Source: Ornithinibacillus sp047228935
GTDB lineage: Bacteria; Bacillota; Bacilli; Bacillales; Amphibacillaceae
Length of the DNA stretch: 64,000 nucleotides
Assembly: GCF_047228935.1 (NCBI RefSeq)
Contig: NZ_JBFEGG010000002.1
Coordinates: forward strand, 124,001 to 188,000
Reading direction: 5' to 3'
Positions 50,513 to 59,630 of the stretch are shown one piece after another. The first letter of the stretch is position 1; each line of letters starts with the position of its first letter. A program made the position numbers and the translations under genes. The notes below the pieces were generated by a model that worked only from the letters and a program-made list of their open reading frames with translations, was not told where the DNA came from and did not search any database.

Positions 50513-51019
50513 TTATACAGCTGCAACTTTCTTTGTAGTTTTACCTACTGGTGTGTGTGCTTTTAAGAAGGGAACTACCCATCTATCTAAGCCGTATCTT
50601 CCTGCGTTGAATCCTGCTACTACTAAGAATACTGTAAGTAGAACCATTTGTGCGTTTGTGCTTACTGTTCCACTGAATAAGAATGCGAAGTTCATTGTCA
50701 TACCCATTAATGCTGCGAAGTTAGTAAAGATGCCCAAGATAAGGGCTAATCCTACTAAGACTTCTCCCCACATCACCATAAAGCTAAAAAGCTCTGCATT
50801 TGGAAGCGCAACTTTTTCTAAAAATACTGCCCACCACCCTTGTACTGCAGGATGATCTCCACCTGCACTTGCGATGGCACCTTGTAAGAAACCACTTGCA
50901 TCAAATCCACCACCACTAATTTTACCAATCCCTGCTGTTAACCATGCATAACCAATATAGATACGAATGATTGCTAGAATCCCTGCTGCTACTTTATTTT
51001 CTCTAATGAATTTTAACAT
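50513..51019 (-). CDS. DoxX family membrane protein
   Basis: A 168-residue membrane protein with four expected helices. ATG at 51019 lies eight bases after GGAGAT; eight codons upstream cover the ribosome site and are excluded. Family features are RIYIGYAWLTAGIGKISGGG near the N-terminus, WGEVLVGLALILGIFTNFAA in the middle and MVLLTVFLVVAGFNAGRYGLD at the end. DoxX proteins are linked to thiol and quinone stress (for example B. subtilis CatD), but no partner oxygenase is present here. A strong promoter with two palindromic elements lies upstream. Confidence 0.88.
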   Translation of the reverse strand: MLKFIRENKVAAGILAIIRIYIGYAWLTAGIGKISGGGFDASGFLQGAIASAGGDHPAVQGWWAVFLEKVALPNAELFSFMVMWGEVLVGLALILGIFTNFAALMGMTMNFAFLFSGTVSTNAQMVLLTVFLVVAGFNAGRYGLDRWVVPFLKAHTPVGKTTKKVAAV

Positions 51020-51059
51020 TTGAATCCATCTCCTTTTATCCATTTTATTTGCTCACTAT

Positions 51060-51151
51060 TTCACAATATATTGTAAGTGTGTTTCCTTATTACACTTTGA
51101 TAATAGCACGTAAAATTTATTGTGTAAATATATTTTGTGCATTATTTCACA
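51060..51151 (-). promoter_or_regulatory. DoxX promoter with two 17-base inverted repeats
   Basis: On the minus strand TTTACA at 51123-51128 and TATTAT at 51100-51105 are 17 bases apart, and the -10 is extended (TGC before it). TTCACAATATATTGTAA at 51060-51076 lies downstream of the start point, and TTGTGCATTATTTCACA at 51135-51151 lies upstream of the -35. Both are TTGTG/CACAA-type near-palindromes. The rest of the gap to 51359 holds only the upstream region of the plus-strand ABC gene. Confidence 0.6.
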
Positions 51152-51359
51152 TTATCCTTTACGAAATTGTGAACAAGTAAAAATAACCCATCTTTTACCA
51201 CTCCAATTTAATTGTTAGAATAATAATTAATAGAACATCACTTTCTCTATTTATAGTAGAATGGGGTTGAAATTTTTTAGAAACCTTTTACGTTTCAATT
51301 CGTATTACATAACGGTCAAGAAAAAAAACTGTATATCCAAAATTAGGAGGAATACAAAC

Positions 51360-52292
51360 ATGGAAGTTATGCTTACAGTCGATGGATTGAAAAAATCCTT
51401 CAAAGACAAACAGGCACTTAAAGGAATTTCCTTTGAAGTAAGAAAAGGCGAAATCATGGCGATTCTAGGTCCAAATGGTGCCGGGAAATCTACTACAATT
51501 AGAAACATTATGGGGATTATGTATCCTGACGAAGGTTCCATCACCTTCCACAACCACCAAGGAAAAGAAATACCGCGCAACAAAATAGGATATTTACCGG
51601 AAGAACGTGGTTTATATAAGAATGTAAAAGTAATGGATATTTTATTATACTTAGCTGATTTAAAAGACTATCCATTAGATAAAGCAAAAGAGCGCGTTTT
51701 AATGTATTTAAAACGGTTTGATTTAGAAGGGAAAGAAAATGTTTCCATTGAAGAATTGTCAAAAGGTATGGGACAAAAGGTGCAATTTATTGGCTCCATT
51801 CTGCATGAACCAGAACTTTTAATTTTAGATGAACCATTTTCTGGGTTAGACCCTGTTAGCCAAGAGTTATTTAAAGAAGAGATTCGTAGTTTAGCTGATA
51901 AAGGCACTGCGATACTTTTATCTTCTCACCAAATGAATCTAGTGGAGGAAATGTGTGACCGCTTATTTATGATTCAAAATGGTCAAAAGGTCATATACGG
52001 AACATTAGATGAAGTGAAAACGAAATATGCTAATTTCAAATGTACGATTCGTGGAAAAAATGAACTTACAGTTTTAGAAGGCATTCCTTCTGTGCAACGT
52101 GTAGAGGAGAGAGATGAAACAGCGATTCTTTATCTGAATCCAGATGTTGAACCAACAAGCTGGCTAAAAAATCTACCAACAGGTTTACGTGTGCAGGAAC
52201 TAAAAATTAATCGTATTTCACTACATGAAATCTTCATCGATATTGCGACGAACAGGAATTTAATTCAGGAAGCAGGTGATTTAGATGCGTAA
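51360..52292 (+). CDS. yhaQ: ABC transporter ATPase (YhaQ-like)
   Basis: A 310-residue ATPase starting at ATG 51360, nine bases after AGGAGG; 33 codons upstream are without support. Walker A GPNGAGKST, the LSKGMGQKVQFIG signature and Walker B LLILDEPFSGLDP are intact, followed by the SSHQMN switch. The C-terminal 80 residues form the regulatory tail usual in NatA-type ATPases. It matches B. subtilis YhaQ, partner of the YhaP permease, both thought to act in Na+ or toxic-compound efflux. It overlaps the permease gene by eight bases. Confidence 0.88.
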   Translation: MEVMLTVDGLKKSFKDKQALKGISFEVRKGEIMAILGPNGAGKSTTIRNIMGIMYPDEGSITFHNHQGKEIPRNKIGYLPEERGLYKNVKVMDILLYLADLKDYPLDKAKERVLMYLKRFDLEGKENVSIEELSKGMGQKVQFIGSILHEPELLILDEPFSGLDPVSQELFKEEIRSLADKGTAILLSSHQMNLVEEMCDRLFMIQNGQKVIYGTLDEVKTKYANFKCTIRGKNELTVLEGIPSVQRVEERDETAILYLNPDVEPTSWLKNLPTGLRVQELKINRISLHEIFIDIATNRNLIQEAGDLDA

Positions 52293-53514
52293 TTCCATGA
52301 AAGTAGCAAAATGGGAAATAAAACGGAACTTGAAAAATAAATCATTTATTATCGGGTTATTTTTGACACCAATCTTAATTTTAGGGTTTGGTTTATTAGG
52401 AAGTTTATTTGGATCTGATGGTGATAATGAAGAAATAACGATATTTGTTAATGATCAGATAGAAGTTTTTGATTTATTAGTAGAATCAACTGAACAATAT
52501 GAATTGGACTGGGTGTTAAATCGAACTAATTTAGCTGAAAATGAAATTCAGGATGAGCTAGAAAAGGGGGAGAATACAGCATACATCTTCATTAATTCGG
52601 AAAGTTTAGAGTCAGGTAGCATTCCGGTTTACACGACTGAAGATATGCCATCAAGTTTCAGTGGGGAAGTTAACCTGCTAAGCAGTGCATTACAACAGTA
52701 TAGATTATCTCAATTAGATTTATCTGAAGAGGAATTAACCATTATATCTACTGGGGTAATGTTTGAAGAAGTATCTGTCGATGATATTGCTAGTGGAGAT
52801 GGAGAGCAATCTGTTATAGAGGAAAATCCTTTGGAAAAATTCGTCCCTGGTCTTTTTGCAGGAATTATTCTATTTGCTATCGTGGTAACTGGTATGATGA
52901 TTTTCCAAAGTGCTTCGCAAGAGAAAAAAGATAAAATCGCAGAAATTATTCTTTCATCCGTTACACCTGGTGAATTAATGAACGGTAAAATACTCGGTTA
53001 TTTTGTCCTTGGAATAATCCAAGTAGCTGTCTTACTTATATTTGTCGTACCATATGCAGCATTCCAAATAGATGAGCCGGTAATTGAGTATTTACTAGTT
53101 CCACAAACATTATTATTAGTATTAATCGCTATTTTAGGTTACCTACTATTTGCAGCAATTTTCGTTGGAATCGGTGCAACGATGGCTGATATGTCGACAA
53201 GTGGGAACTTCCAAGGATTAGTGATGATGCTTCCATTCTTATCGTTTGCTTTAATTGGACCTGTTATAGGTGATCCGAGTGGTATTGTTGCGAAAGTTGC
53301 ATCTTTCGTTCCATTCACCTCTCCTGGTGTGCTCATTATGCGTCTAACTGTTTTAGATGAATGGCCGTGGATTGAAATTATGATTGCACTTGCTGTTCTA
53401 ATTATTAGTATTGTTATCTTTATGAAGCTTGCTGGGAAGATCTTTAAGGTAGGAATTTTAATGTATGGTAAAAATGCAACACCTGGCGAGATTTGGAAGT
53501 GGATTCGTTCGTAA
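52285..53514 (+). CDS. yhaP: ABC-2 type permease (YhaP/NatB-like)
   Basis: A 409-residue membrane protein with the ABC-2 exporter plan: one helix at about 20-40, a large outside domain of about 130 residues rich in Glu and Asp, then five or six helices from about 190. The cytoplasmic loop QSASQEKKDKIAEIILSSVTPGELMNGKI is the signature shared with NatB and YhaP. It forms an exporter with the ATPase encoded just upstream, as shown by the eight-base overlap. The substrate is unproven; sodium is the working guess from NatAB. Confidence 0.88.
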   Translation: MRNSMKVAKWEIKRNLKNKSFIIGLFLTPILILGFGLLGSLFGSDGDNEEITIFVNDQIEVFDLLVESTEQYELDWVLNRTNLAENEIQDELEKGENTAYIFINSESLESGSIPVYTTEDMPSSFSGEVNLLSSALQQYRLSQLDLSEEELTIISTGVMFEEVSVDDIASGDGEQSVIEENPLEKFVPGLFAGIILFAIVVTGMMIFQSASQEKKDKIAEIILSSVTPGELMNGKILGYFVLGIIQVAVLLIFVVPYAAFQIDEPVIEYLLVPQTLLLVLIAILGYLLFAAIFVGIGATMADMSTSGNFQGLVMMLPFLSFALIGPVIGDPSGIVAKVASFVPFTSPGVLIMRLTVLDEWPWIEIMIALAVLIISIVIFMKLAGKIFKVGILMYGKNATPGEIWKWIRS

Positions 53515-53523
53515 AGTTTTATA

Positions 53524-53760
53524 GCGGCTGAGACAAAAGTTTTTTAGTCAAACGAATAACCGAATGTAGTGCACCTACGACGCACCGGAAATATACTGCG
53601 CTTTCCGCGGGCGGCTGGTGAGCCTCCTCGTGCTAACGCACTTGCGGGGTCTCACCGATGCCTTTCCTCCCGCTGGAGTCTCCGTATATTTCCGGTGCTA
53701 GTATGGTGAATCATCCGGCTTTACTTCTGTACAATTTTGTTATGTCCCAGCCTCTATTTT
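53524..53760. repeat. Large intergenic inverted-repeat element
   Basis: About 235 bases, clearly GC-richer than the flanks, bounded by GGCTGAGACA (53526-53535) and TGTCCCAGCC (53743-53752). Inside, GCACCGGAAATATAC at 53582-53596 pairs perfectly with GTATATTTCCGGTGC at 53684-53698, and a further GGTGAG/CTCACC stem lies inside that. The layered structure ends in a run of T on the plus strand, so it can also terminate transcription between the two convergent genes. The general plan is that of the dispersed intergenic repeats of halotolerant Bacillaceae, from memory. Confidence 0.75.
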
Positions 53761-53761
53761 T

Positions 53762-54553
53762 TTATAATTCATACTCCCACTCATCCCGAGCTATTAAATA
53801 AAGTGTAAGGAGGATATTTTCTTGTTCGGTAAAATGCTTACCACCAATTTCAATTCCTACTTTAGGAAAAAGCTTTTCAGCTAAATATTTAGTTAGCCGC
53901 ATTCTTTCGGTTAGTTTGACGTTCAGGAATTTTCTACTATAGGCTTTTAATAATTCCCATTCTTTATCTCCTAAAGATTTTATTGCCCACTCCTCTAATT
54001 GGAGACTTTCTTTCGTTAGGCCACGTCTTTTAATTTCTTTATCAATTCTAGAAGTCTTTTCTTTTTTTGCTCTTCGTTCATGAACGACAATCGTGCCCGC
54101 GACAATATCGCCGAGTCGTTTATGCTTAGAATGGAAGAAGATGAAAATCATCCCTACGAAATAAGCAGATGGAAGCATATCGATAATGCGAAGTAGGTTT
54201 CGGATTAAACTGGATAAAAGGGTGAGGCTATGTCCATTTTCTTGGATAGCTCGAATTCCTACCCACTTTTTACCGAGCGTTTTTCCGCTGAAGAAATATT
54301 CACATACAAAGAAGTAACCCCAATTAATAAAAAATATAACCGCAATGGCGATCGCAATTGGTAGCCACGAATCCGCAAAGTAAAATGCATTGGAGAGGTT
54401 TGTCATCACTAAAACAAGATAGATTAGTATATTCGTTATAATAAGAAGAAGTTGATCAATAAGCATAGCTGCTCCGCGACTACCTAATCCTGCTACCTGA
54501 TATTGAAGGGAAACGAATTCGGGTGTTTTTATATCGATTTGATCTTGGTACAT
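53762..54553 (-). CDS. RDD family membrane protein
   Basis: A 263-residue protein. The RDD domain occupies about residues 18-160 with three helices and the motif GLGSRGAAMLIDQLLL, followed by FSGKTLGKKWVGIRAI and KHKRLGDIVAGTIVV. The C-terminal 100 residues are soluble and charged. ATG at 54553 follows GGGGG. RDD proteins are often encoded with MoxR, DUF58 and SpoIIM-like proteins, as here. The role is unknown; transport or Na+/H+ exchange has been reported for some members. Confidence 0.88.
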   Translation of the reverse strand: MYQDQIDIKTPEFVSLQYQVAGLGSRGAAMLIDQLLLIITNILIYLVLVMTNLSNAFYFADSWLPIAIAIAVIFFINWGYFFVCEYFFSGKTLGKKWVGIRAIQENGHSLTLLSSLIRNLLRIIDMLPSAYFVGMIFIFFHSKHKRLGDIVAGTIVVHERRAKKEKTSRIDKEIKRRGLTKESLQLEEWAIKSLGDKEWELLKAYSRKFLNVKLTERMRLTKYLAEKLFPKVGIEIGGKHFTEQENILLTLYLIARDEWEYEL

Positions 54554-54631
54554 TCTAAATCCCCCTGTTGATGTTTCGCTATTCTATAATTATACTTAAT
54601 GTAATGATTATTCGGAAAGAAGGTTCTGCTT

Positions 54632-55609
54632 TTGGATATTAAACAATTTATTAAGCTCCATCGTGAGGATTGGAAAGAGCTTGAGCACTATATAACACTA
54701 TTAAGTAAAAGTAGAAAACATATATCGAGTGCAACTATTTCAGAGTTTGACCGTCTATATCAGAAAGTAAGTCAGCATTTATCCTATAGCCAAACCTATT
54801 TCCCAGATGATGATGTTACCTTTTACATAAATGAGCTTGTTGGTAAATCTCATAATCTACTATATAAAAATCAAGTGACTAGTGGTAAACAAATTCGTGA
54901 TTTTTTCACAAAAAAGTTTGTTGGTCTATTATTTGAGCAATGGAAGTTTATTATCACTGCTGCCTTCTTATTTTTTATCGGTGGTCTTGCTGGATTTCTT
55001 GCAATTATGGAGGACCCACTACATTTATACTCTGTTTTACCTTCTGATGTATCACAAAATGTTGATCCAGAACGTTTAGGTGAAGGTCATGATGCTGTTG
55101 ATTCTTCGCTTATGTCCGCTGAAATTATGACCAATAATATTCAAGTTGCCATCTTAGCATTTGCTAGTGGGATTACCTTTGGTCTTTTGACTGTTTATTT
55201 AATGGTATATAACGGACTCCTCGTTGGTGCGCTAGCTGGGCTATTTTGGCATTATGATATGTCTTATGAATTCTGGGCTTATATCGTACCACATGGGATG
55301 ATTGAATTAACGGCAATTTTCATCGCTGGTGGTGCTGGACTTCTTATGGGCTATAAGCTTTTTGTACCTGGTTCTTACTCCAGAGCCTACCAGTTAAAAT
55401 ATCACGGGAAACGGTCCGTCCAGCTCTTTCTCGGTACCGTTCCACTATTTGTGATTGCGGGTATCATTGAAGGCTTTATTACGCCAGCCTCTATCTCACT
55501 GGAAGCAAAATATATTGTTGCAGGAATTACCGTCATTGGTATGATTGCATATACCGCGTTAGGTAACGTATTACTTAATCAAAAGCCTAAAGTAGGCCTT
55601 GATTCATAA
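54632..55609 (+). CDS. SpoIIM-like (DUF95) membrane protein
   Basis: A 325-residue membrane protein starting with TTG at 54632, eight bases after GAAAGAAGG. The N-terminal 105 residues are soluble and helical; then about five helices follow with ILAFASGITFGLLTVYLMVYNGLLVGAL and VPHGMIELTAIFIAGGAGL, the pattern of stage II sporulation protein M-like proteins. In this gene neighbourhood such proteins accompany MoxR and DUF58. Its 3' end overlaps the convergent DUF58 gene by 23 bases. It is divergent from the RDD gene. Confidence 0.87.
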   Translation: MDIKQFIKLHREDWKELEHYITLLSKSRKHISSATISEFDRLYQKVSQHLSYSQTYFPDDDVTFYINELVGKSHNLLYKNQVTSGKQIRDFFTKKFVGLLFEQWKFIITAAFLFFIGGLAGFLAIMEDPLHLYSVLPSDVSQNVDPERLGEGHDAVDSSLMSAEIMTNNIQVAILAFASGITFGLLTVYLMVYNGLLVGALAGLFWHYDMSYEFWAYIVPHGMIELTAIFIAGGAGLLMGYKLFVPGSYSRAYQLKYHGKRSVQLFLGTVPLFVIAGIIEGFITPASISLEAKYIVAGITVIGMIAYTALGNVLLNQKPKVGLDS

Positions 55610-56945
55610 TTTGGATGTATTGGGAGACGGCATCAGTTGCTAGCCGCTCTTCCTTTGCTTCTACCATCAAAAATCCTTGTTTTTCCCATTTTGCCTTTTG
55701 ACGCTTCTTATATAGAATCTGTTGTTGGGCAACACCTTTAATCATCGCTTGATTAACATCATTTATTTCTGTTTTTGCCCGTTCCACTAGCAATTCATCT
55801 TGTACCGTTATTAATAAGAATAAATGACGCTTCTTAATTCCTTCAAAGTAAAACAAGGTCCGGTCTTCCTGAAGGAATGTTTGCATATCACTAAATAATA
55901 AAATTAAGCTGCGCTTTTTCTGTACGGCTTGTAAGTAGTTTAATGCTTGTAGATAATTAGACTCTGAAGCATCTACCTTCACGTTATATACAGCATCTAG
56001 TATTTTAGTAAGCTGCGCCATTCCTTTATCTGGTGGGACAAAGACAGATACTTGTTTAGAAAAAGCAATGACTCCAACATAGTCCCCATTTCCGAGTGCT
56101 GCAGCAGCCACTGTAATCGAAGCCTCGAGTGCCTTTTCTAAACGATTAGACTTTTTAAGCTCGGCTCCCATCATACGACCACAATCGATTAACAGCATCA
56201 CGTGCTTCCCGTGTTCAGGTTCAAATTCGTTTGTCATCACTGCTTGTAATTTAGCCGTCTGACGCCAATTAATTTTTCTAGGGTCATCCCCTACTACATA
56301 ATTTCGAATTTGCGAAAATTCACCTACACCACTTTTTCGTTTCCGAACTTTCATTCCTTCATGCATTAGGTAGTGTTGGGCGTCTTCCAAATACTTCTTC
56401 GTCTCCGTTAAATCTGGAATTACCTTGACCTCATCTACTATGGTTACTGCGGTTTGTTTTTGCCATAGTCCGAGAGAGCTAGTGAACCGAGCGTATAGTT
56501 TTTCTAATGGATATAAACCACGAACAGGAGCAACTATATCATAAGTCGCGGTCACCTTCTCTGAACCAGGCACCTCTATTTCCAAAGGAAAATTCGCCCT
56601 AAAAGATTGTGGTATTCCATCAATTAATACGATATGACAATTTTGAGTAGCATGATTTTCTATCTCGATCGCAACCTCATAAGGTAGACCTCTTTCCAGT
56701 TGCTTCGTTATGTTTCGTTTAAAAACTAGTTGGCTACGTTTTGGTGTGAACAAGACGTCTACTAAACTAATAAGCAAGAACACTATATTTATCAATATGA
56801 CGGATATCCAGGATGAGCCACCAAGTGTTAACAACGTAACCATTAACGATATGACAGCATATCCGATAAGAAATTTTCGAGTTGGAACAATCCCTCTATC
56901 TTGGAACAGGAACCGATCCCACAAGTTCTTCAATAACTTGGTCAA
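55587..56945 (-). CDS. DUF58 (von Willebrand A-like) protein
   Basis: A 452-residue protein with two N-terminal membrane helices (about 24-62) and the DUF58 core VVGDDPRKINWRQTAKL near residue 220. A VWA-like fold follows with LLIDCGRMM (MIDAS-like start) and LILLFSDMQTF. TTG at 56945 has GGAGGG about ten bases upstream and lies inside the MoxR reading frame, giving a 50-base overlap. DUF58 proteins work with MoxR ATPases, probably in assembly or activation of partner proteins at the membrane. Confidence 0.88.
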   Translation of the reverse strand: MTKLLKNLWDRFLFQDRGIVPTRKFLIGYAVISLMVTLLTLGGSSWISVILINIVFLLISLVDVLFTPKRSQLVFKRNITKQLERGLPYEVAIEIENHATQNCHIVLIDGIPQSFRANFPLEIEVPGSEKVTATYDIVAPVRGLYPLEKLYARFTSSLGLWQKQTAVTIVDEVKVIPDLTETKKYLEDAQHYLMHEGMKVRKRKSGVGEFSQIRNYVVGDDPRKINWRQTAKLQAVMTNEFEPEHGKHVMLLIDCGRMMGAELKKSNRLEKALEASITVAAAALGNGDYVGVIAFSKQVSVFVPPDKGMAQLTKILDAVYNVKVDASESNYLQALNYLQAVQKKRSLILLFSDMQTFLQEDRTLFYFEGIKKRHLFLLITVQDELLVERAKTEINDVNQAMIKGVAQQQILYKKRQKAKWEKQGFLMVEAKEERLATDAVSQYIQIMNQGLL

Positions 56946-57825
56946 GTGTAACTCCCTCCAATTCCATATGTGGAGATAGCTGAATACGGTGTCTTAGTGC
57001 AGGTTTTGCAACCATTTTTACATCGTCTGGTGTAACATAGTCTCGGTCAGATAAATATGCCCAAGCTCTTGCCACCTTACCTAATGCAATTGCTGCACGA
57101 GTACTTGCTCCAAACCTGATAGATTCGGATTCTCTTGTACGACGAACAATTTGCATAATATAAGCTAATACTTCTTCACTTAATGTAACAGCCGCAATCT
57201 CATTACGAATGGAAAGGAAGGTTTCCATATCTATAACCGATTGAACTTCCTCAAACAAGCTCTTATCTTCCAATACATGTAATAAAACCTTTGTCTCCTC
57301 TTCCAAAGAAGGAAACTGAATGTGTAATTTTAGTAGAAATCGGTCCTGTTGAGCTTCTGGAAGTGGATACGTTCCTTCAAATTCTATCGGATTTTGTGTA
57401 GCTACAACAAAGAACACGTTTGGTAGTGGGTAGGTTTCTCCTTGGATTGTAACTTGTTTTTCTTCCATCGCTTCTAAAAGTGCAGCTTGTGTTTTCGCTG
57501 GAGTACGGTTAATTTCATCCGCTAATAATACATTTGCAAAAATTGGTCCTTTTAATGTTTGGAATGAACTATCTTTCATATTGTAAATCGTACTTCCAGT
57601 AATATCACTAGGTAGTAAGTCTGGTGTAAATTGAATTCGGTTAAATTCGCCACCTAAAAGATTTGCTAGTGTCTTTACCATTTGTGTTTTACCAGTTCCA
57701 GGCACCCCTTCTAATAGTACATGCCCGCCTGACAATATAGCTGATAATAACAGACGTAGATTAGTAGATTGACCTAAAATACGTTTTTCATAGTTTTCGA
57801 TTAAGGATGTTAACTCACTTCTCAT
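56896..57825 (-). CDS. MoxR family AAA+ ATPase
   Basis: A 309-residue AAA+ protein. Walker A GVPGTGKT is at residues 40-47 and Walker B LLADEINR near 105. The MoxR-specific FEGTYPLPEAQQDRFLLK follows, and the sensor region SESIRFGASTRAAIAL and the C-terminal DVKMVAKPALRHRIQLSP lid are present. It is expected to act as a chaperone-like ATPase together with the DUF58 protein. Its ATG shares ATGA with the stop of the DUF4350 gene, so translation is coupled on both sides. Confidence 0.92.
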   Translation of the reverse strand: MRSELTSLIENYEKRILGQSTNLRLLLSAILSGGHVLLEGVPGTGKTQMVKTLANLLGGEFNRIQFTPDLLPSDITGSTIYNMKDSSFQTLKGPIFANVLLADEINRTPAKTQAALLEAMEEKQVTIQGETYPLPNVFFVVATQNPIEFEGTYPLPEAQQDRFLLKLHIQFPSLEEETKVLLHVLEDKSLFEEVQSVIDMETFLSIRNEIAAVTLSEEVLAYIMQIVRRTRESESIRFGASTRAAIALGKVARAWAYLSDRDYVTPDDVKMVAKPALRHRIQLSPHMELEGVTLDQVIEELVGSVPVPR

Positions 57826-58946
57826 CCTAACTCCACCTCTTTCCGTAAACGATCAATACGTTTTGACCATAATAAGTATTCTTGCTTTGTTACTTCATGT
57901 TTTTGTAGTACTGCATCTATTTCGAGTAAGAAGGAATTTAACTCCTCCTCCTTCATCATCGGTAACTTTAGCGATAGTTGCTCCTTCAAATCCTTCCAGT
58001 CCTTTTGGTAGGAAATCCCCCATTTTTCCCGAAGGATTAAGCGTAAGTACTCAGCCTGATCGTTTAATGATTCGATATAAGCTTTGCCTTTTTTATACCA
58101 TGCAGCAAGTGCTGTTATTCGCTCATCACTATAGCGAACGTACTCTTCTCTTAGAACTCTAATTGGTCCAAACCGCTTGCCCTTATACCATAACCAAAGT
58201 AACGTAAATAGGATAAGCTGGATAGATGCTACTAGTAACCACATTGGATAAATGTCGGTAATAGACTGTGAGGCTGTGGAACGATGTGAATATTCATCGA
58301 AACGTATGCTGCTCCAGTTCTCCTCTTCCATTAAGCTAAATAGGACGTTTAGGTTTTCTGCTTCTACTATATATTGGTTCGTCACCCAATCTGGTGAGTT
58401 TACCGCAATAAGATTCCCATTACCATAAGCTCTCTTTATAGCTACGACTCCTTGATCGTCCTCTAATATAACTTCATCTTCACTACTTGGTAATATTCGC
58501 ATTTCGGAAAACATCGTCGTTTCAAATATTGCTCCGTATTTATCTTCTATTACTACAGTATCTTCTGTTGGAGTCGCATATGTGGTACTAATTTGAAACA
58601 TACCTTCTAAATTATTTTTCAATAAAAGAATCGTATTTCCCGCTTCCATAAAAGAAATATAGTCATTCATAATTCTTTGTTCGGAAATTAAAGAAGGTTC
58701 AACCATGATGAGAAGCTGATTATCACTATTTTTCAACTTACTAGGTACTCCTTCAAACCGATCAACGGAATCCACTTCTTCATTTAAATATGTATAAAAG
58801 CCTTTCACCCCTAATGGTGATGGGGATGTCGATAAGTAAGGTGGGTATTCCTTAAGCTGGTTTGCACTTAAAAAATAGCTTAATGTAACAAAAATTAATA
58901 GTACTACTAAGAGCAAGACCCACGTCTTCTTTATTGATTTTTGCAA
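57822..58946 (-). CDS. DUF4350 membrane protein
   Basis: A 374-residue protein with an N-terminal anchor helix (about 7-26), an outside domain with STSPSPLGVKGFYTYLNE and NLIAVNSPDWVTNQYI, a second helix at about 232-252 and a cytoplasmic tail of about 110 residues. This plan fits DUF4350, which accompanies MoxR genes in Firmicutes and Actinobacteria. TTG at 58946 lies nine to ten bases after GGGAGG. It may be a binding or scaffold partner at the membrane; the function is unknown. Confidence 0.8.
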   Translation of the reverse strand: MQKSIKKTWVLLLVVLLIFVTLSYFLSANQLKEYPPYLSTSPSPLGVKGFYTYLNEEVDSVDRFEGVPSKLKNSDNQLLIMVEPSLISEQRIMNDYISFMEAGNTILLLKNNLEGMFQISTTYATPTEDTVVIEDKYGAIFETTMFSEMRILPSSEDEVILEDDQGVVAIKRAYGNGNLIAVNSPDWVTNQYIVEAENLNVLFSLMEEENWSSIRFDEYSHRSTASQSITDIYPMWLLVASIQLILFTLLWLWYKGKRFGPIRVLREEYVRYSDERITALAAWYKKGKAYIESLNDQAEYLRLILREKWGISYQKDWKDLKEQLSLKLPMMKEEELNSFLLEIDAVLQKHEVTKQEYLLWSKRIDRLRKEVELG

Positions 58947-58961
58947 TATCGAGTGCCTCCC

Positions 58962-59606
58962 TTAGCCTTCTACCTTTTCTTGATCTGGTTCCGTAATCCA
59001 CTTCATAATGGAATTTTTATACGAAACATAGGACGCTTTATTTACTTGTTGTTCCCCGTAAACAACTGCATCAAAGATACTCGCAAGCTTATAAAAGTTT
59101 TCTGCTCTATCGTTTTCTAGCTGTTTGATTTCCTCATAATACTCCCAGTTGGTTTTCCAGATGCGTGCTTCTACAAAACCTTTTTCATGGAAATTTAGTA
59201 GTAGCGCTAAAAATAAATGTCTAGTTGCAAGCTGGAGATTCTCATCTCCCTCGTTCTTACTAGCTTCAGACAAATGATCAAGGTATGTCCAATTCTTTTC
59301 CTCTTTCGTATAAAGAGATTTGCGTTCCTGATAATATAGCTTCCTCCGATAAGATCGCACAAGGAAAAAAACAGCACTTACTACTAAAATAATGACCACA
59401 ACCGTCATGATAACCATTACACCTGTCGCCAACCCATTTGCTGGTGCTAAAGAGCCAAATACCTTACCAAGAAGCTCTTCTAACCATTCCAATACAGAGT
59501 CCCACCATCGTTCTATGAAATTACGATTATCCTCATAATAAATCTGGTATTCGTCAGTATGGATTATTTTTTCTATTTTATCTCTTGCTTGATCCAAATC
59601 AGTCAT
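58962..59606 (-). CDS. DUF4129 membrane protein
   Basis: A 214-residue protein with a single membrane helix at about 65-87 and a cytoplasmic DUF4129 domain (NLQLATRHLFLALLLNFHEKG, WEYYEEIKQLENDRAENF, FDAVVYGEQ). ATG at 59606 is preferred, since AAGGTGAT sits about seven bases upstream; GTG at 59615 is in the ribosome site. DUF4129 is a usual member of this MoxR gene group. It lies 15 bases after the multi-helix protein gene and 15 bases before the DUF4350 gene. Confidence 0.82.
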   Translation of the reverse strand: MTDLDQARDKIEKIIHTDEYQIYYEDNRNFIERWWDSVLEWLEELLGKVFGSLAPANGLATGVMVIMTVVVIILVVSAVFFLVRSYRRKLYYQERKSLYTKEEKNWTYLDHLSEASKNEGDENLQLATRHLFLALLLNFHEKGFVEARIWKTNWEYYEEIKQLENDRAENFYKLASIFDAVVYGEQQVNKASYVSYKNSIMKWITEPDQEKVEG

Positions 59607-59630
59607 ATTCATCACCTTAAAAGTTTAAGC

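Noticed and set aside
53524..53760. Insertion sequence
   Set aside because: There is no transposase and no target-site duplication that I can see; it is a short structured repeat only.
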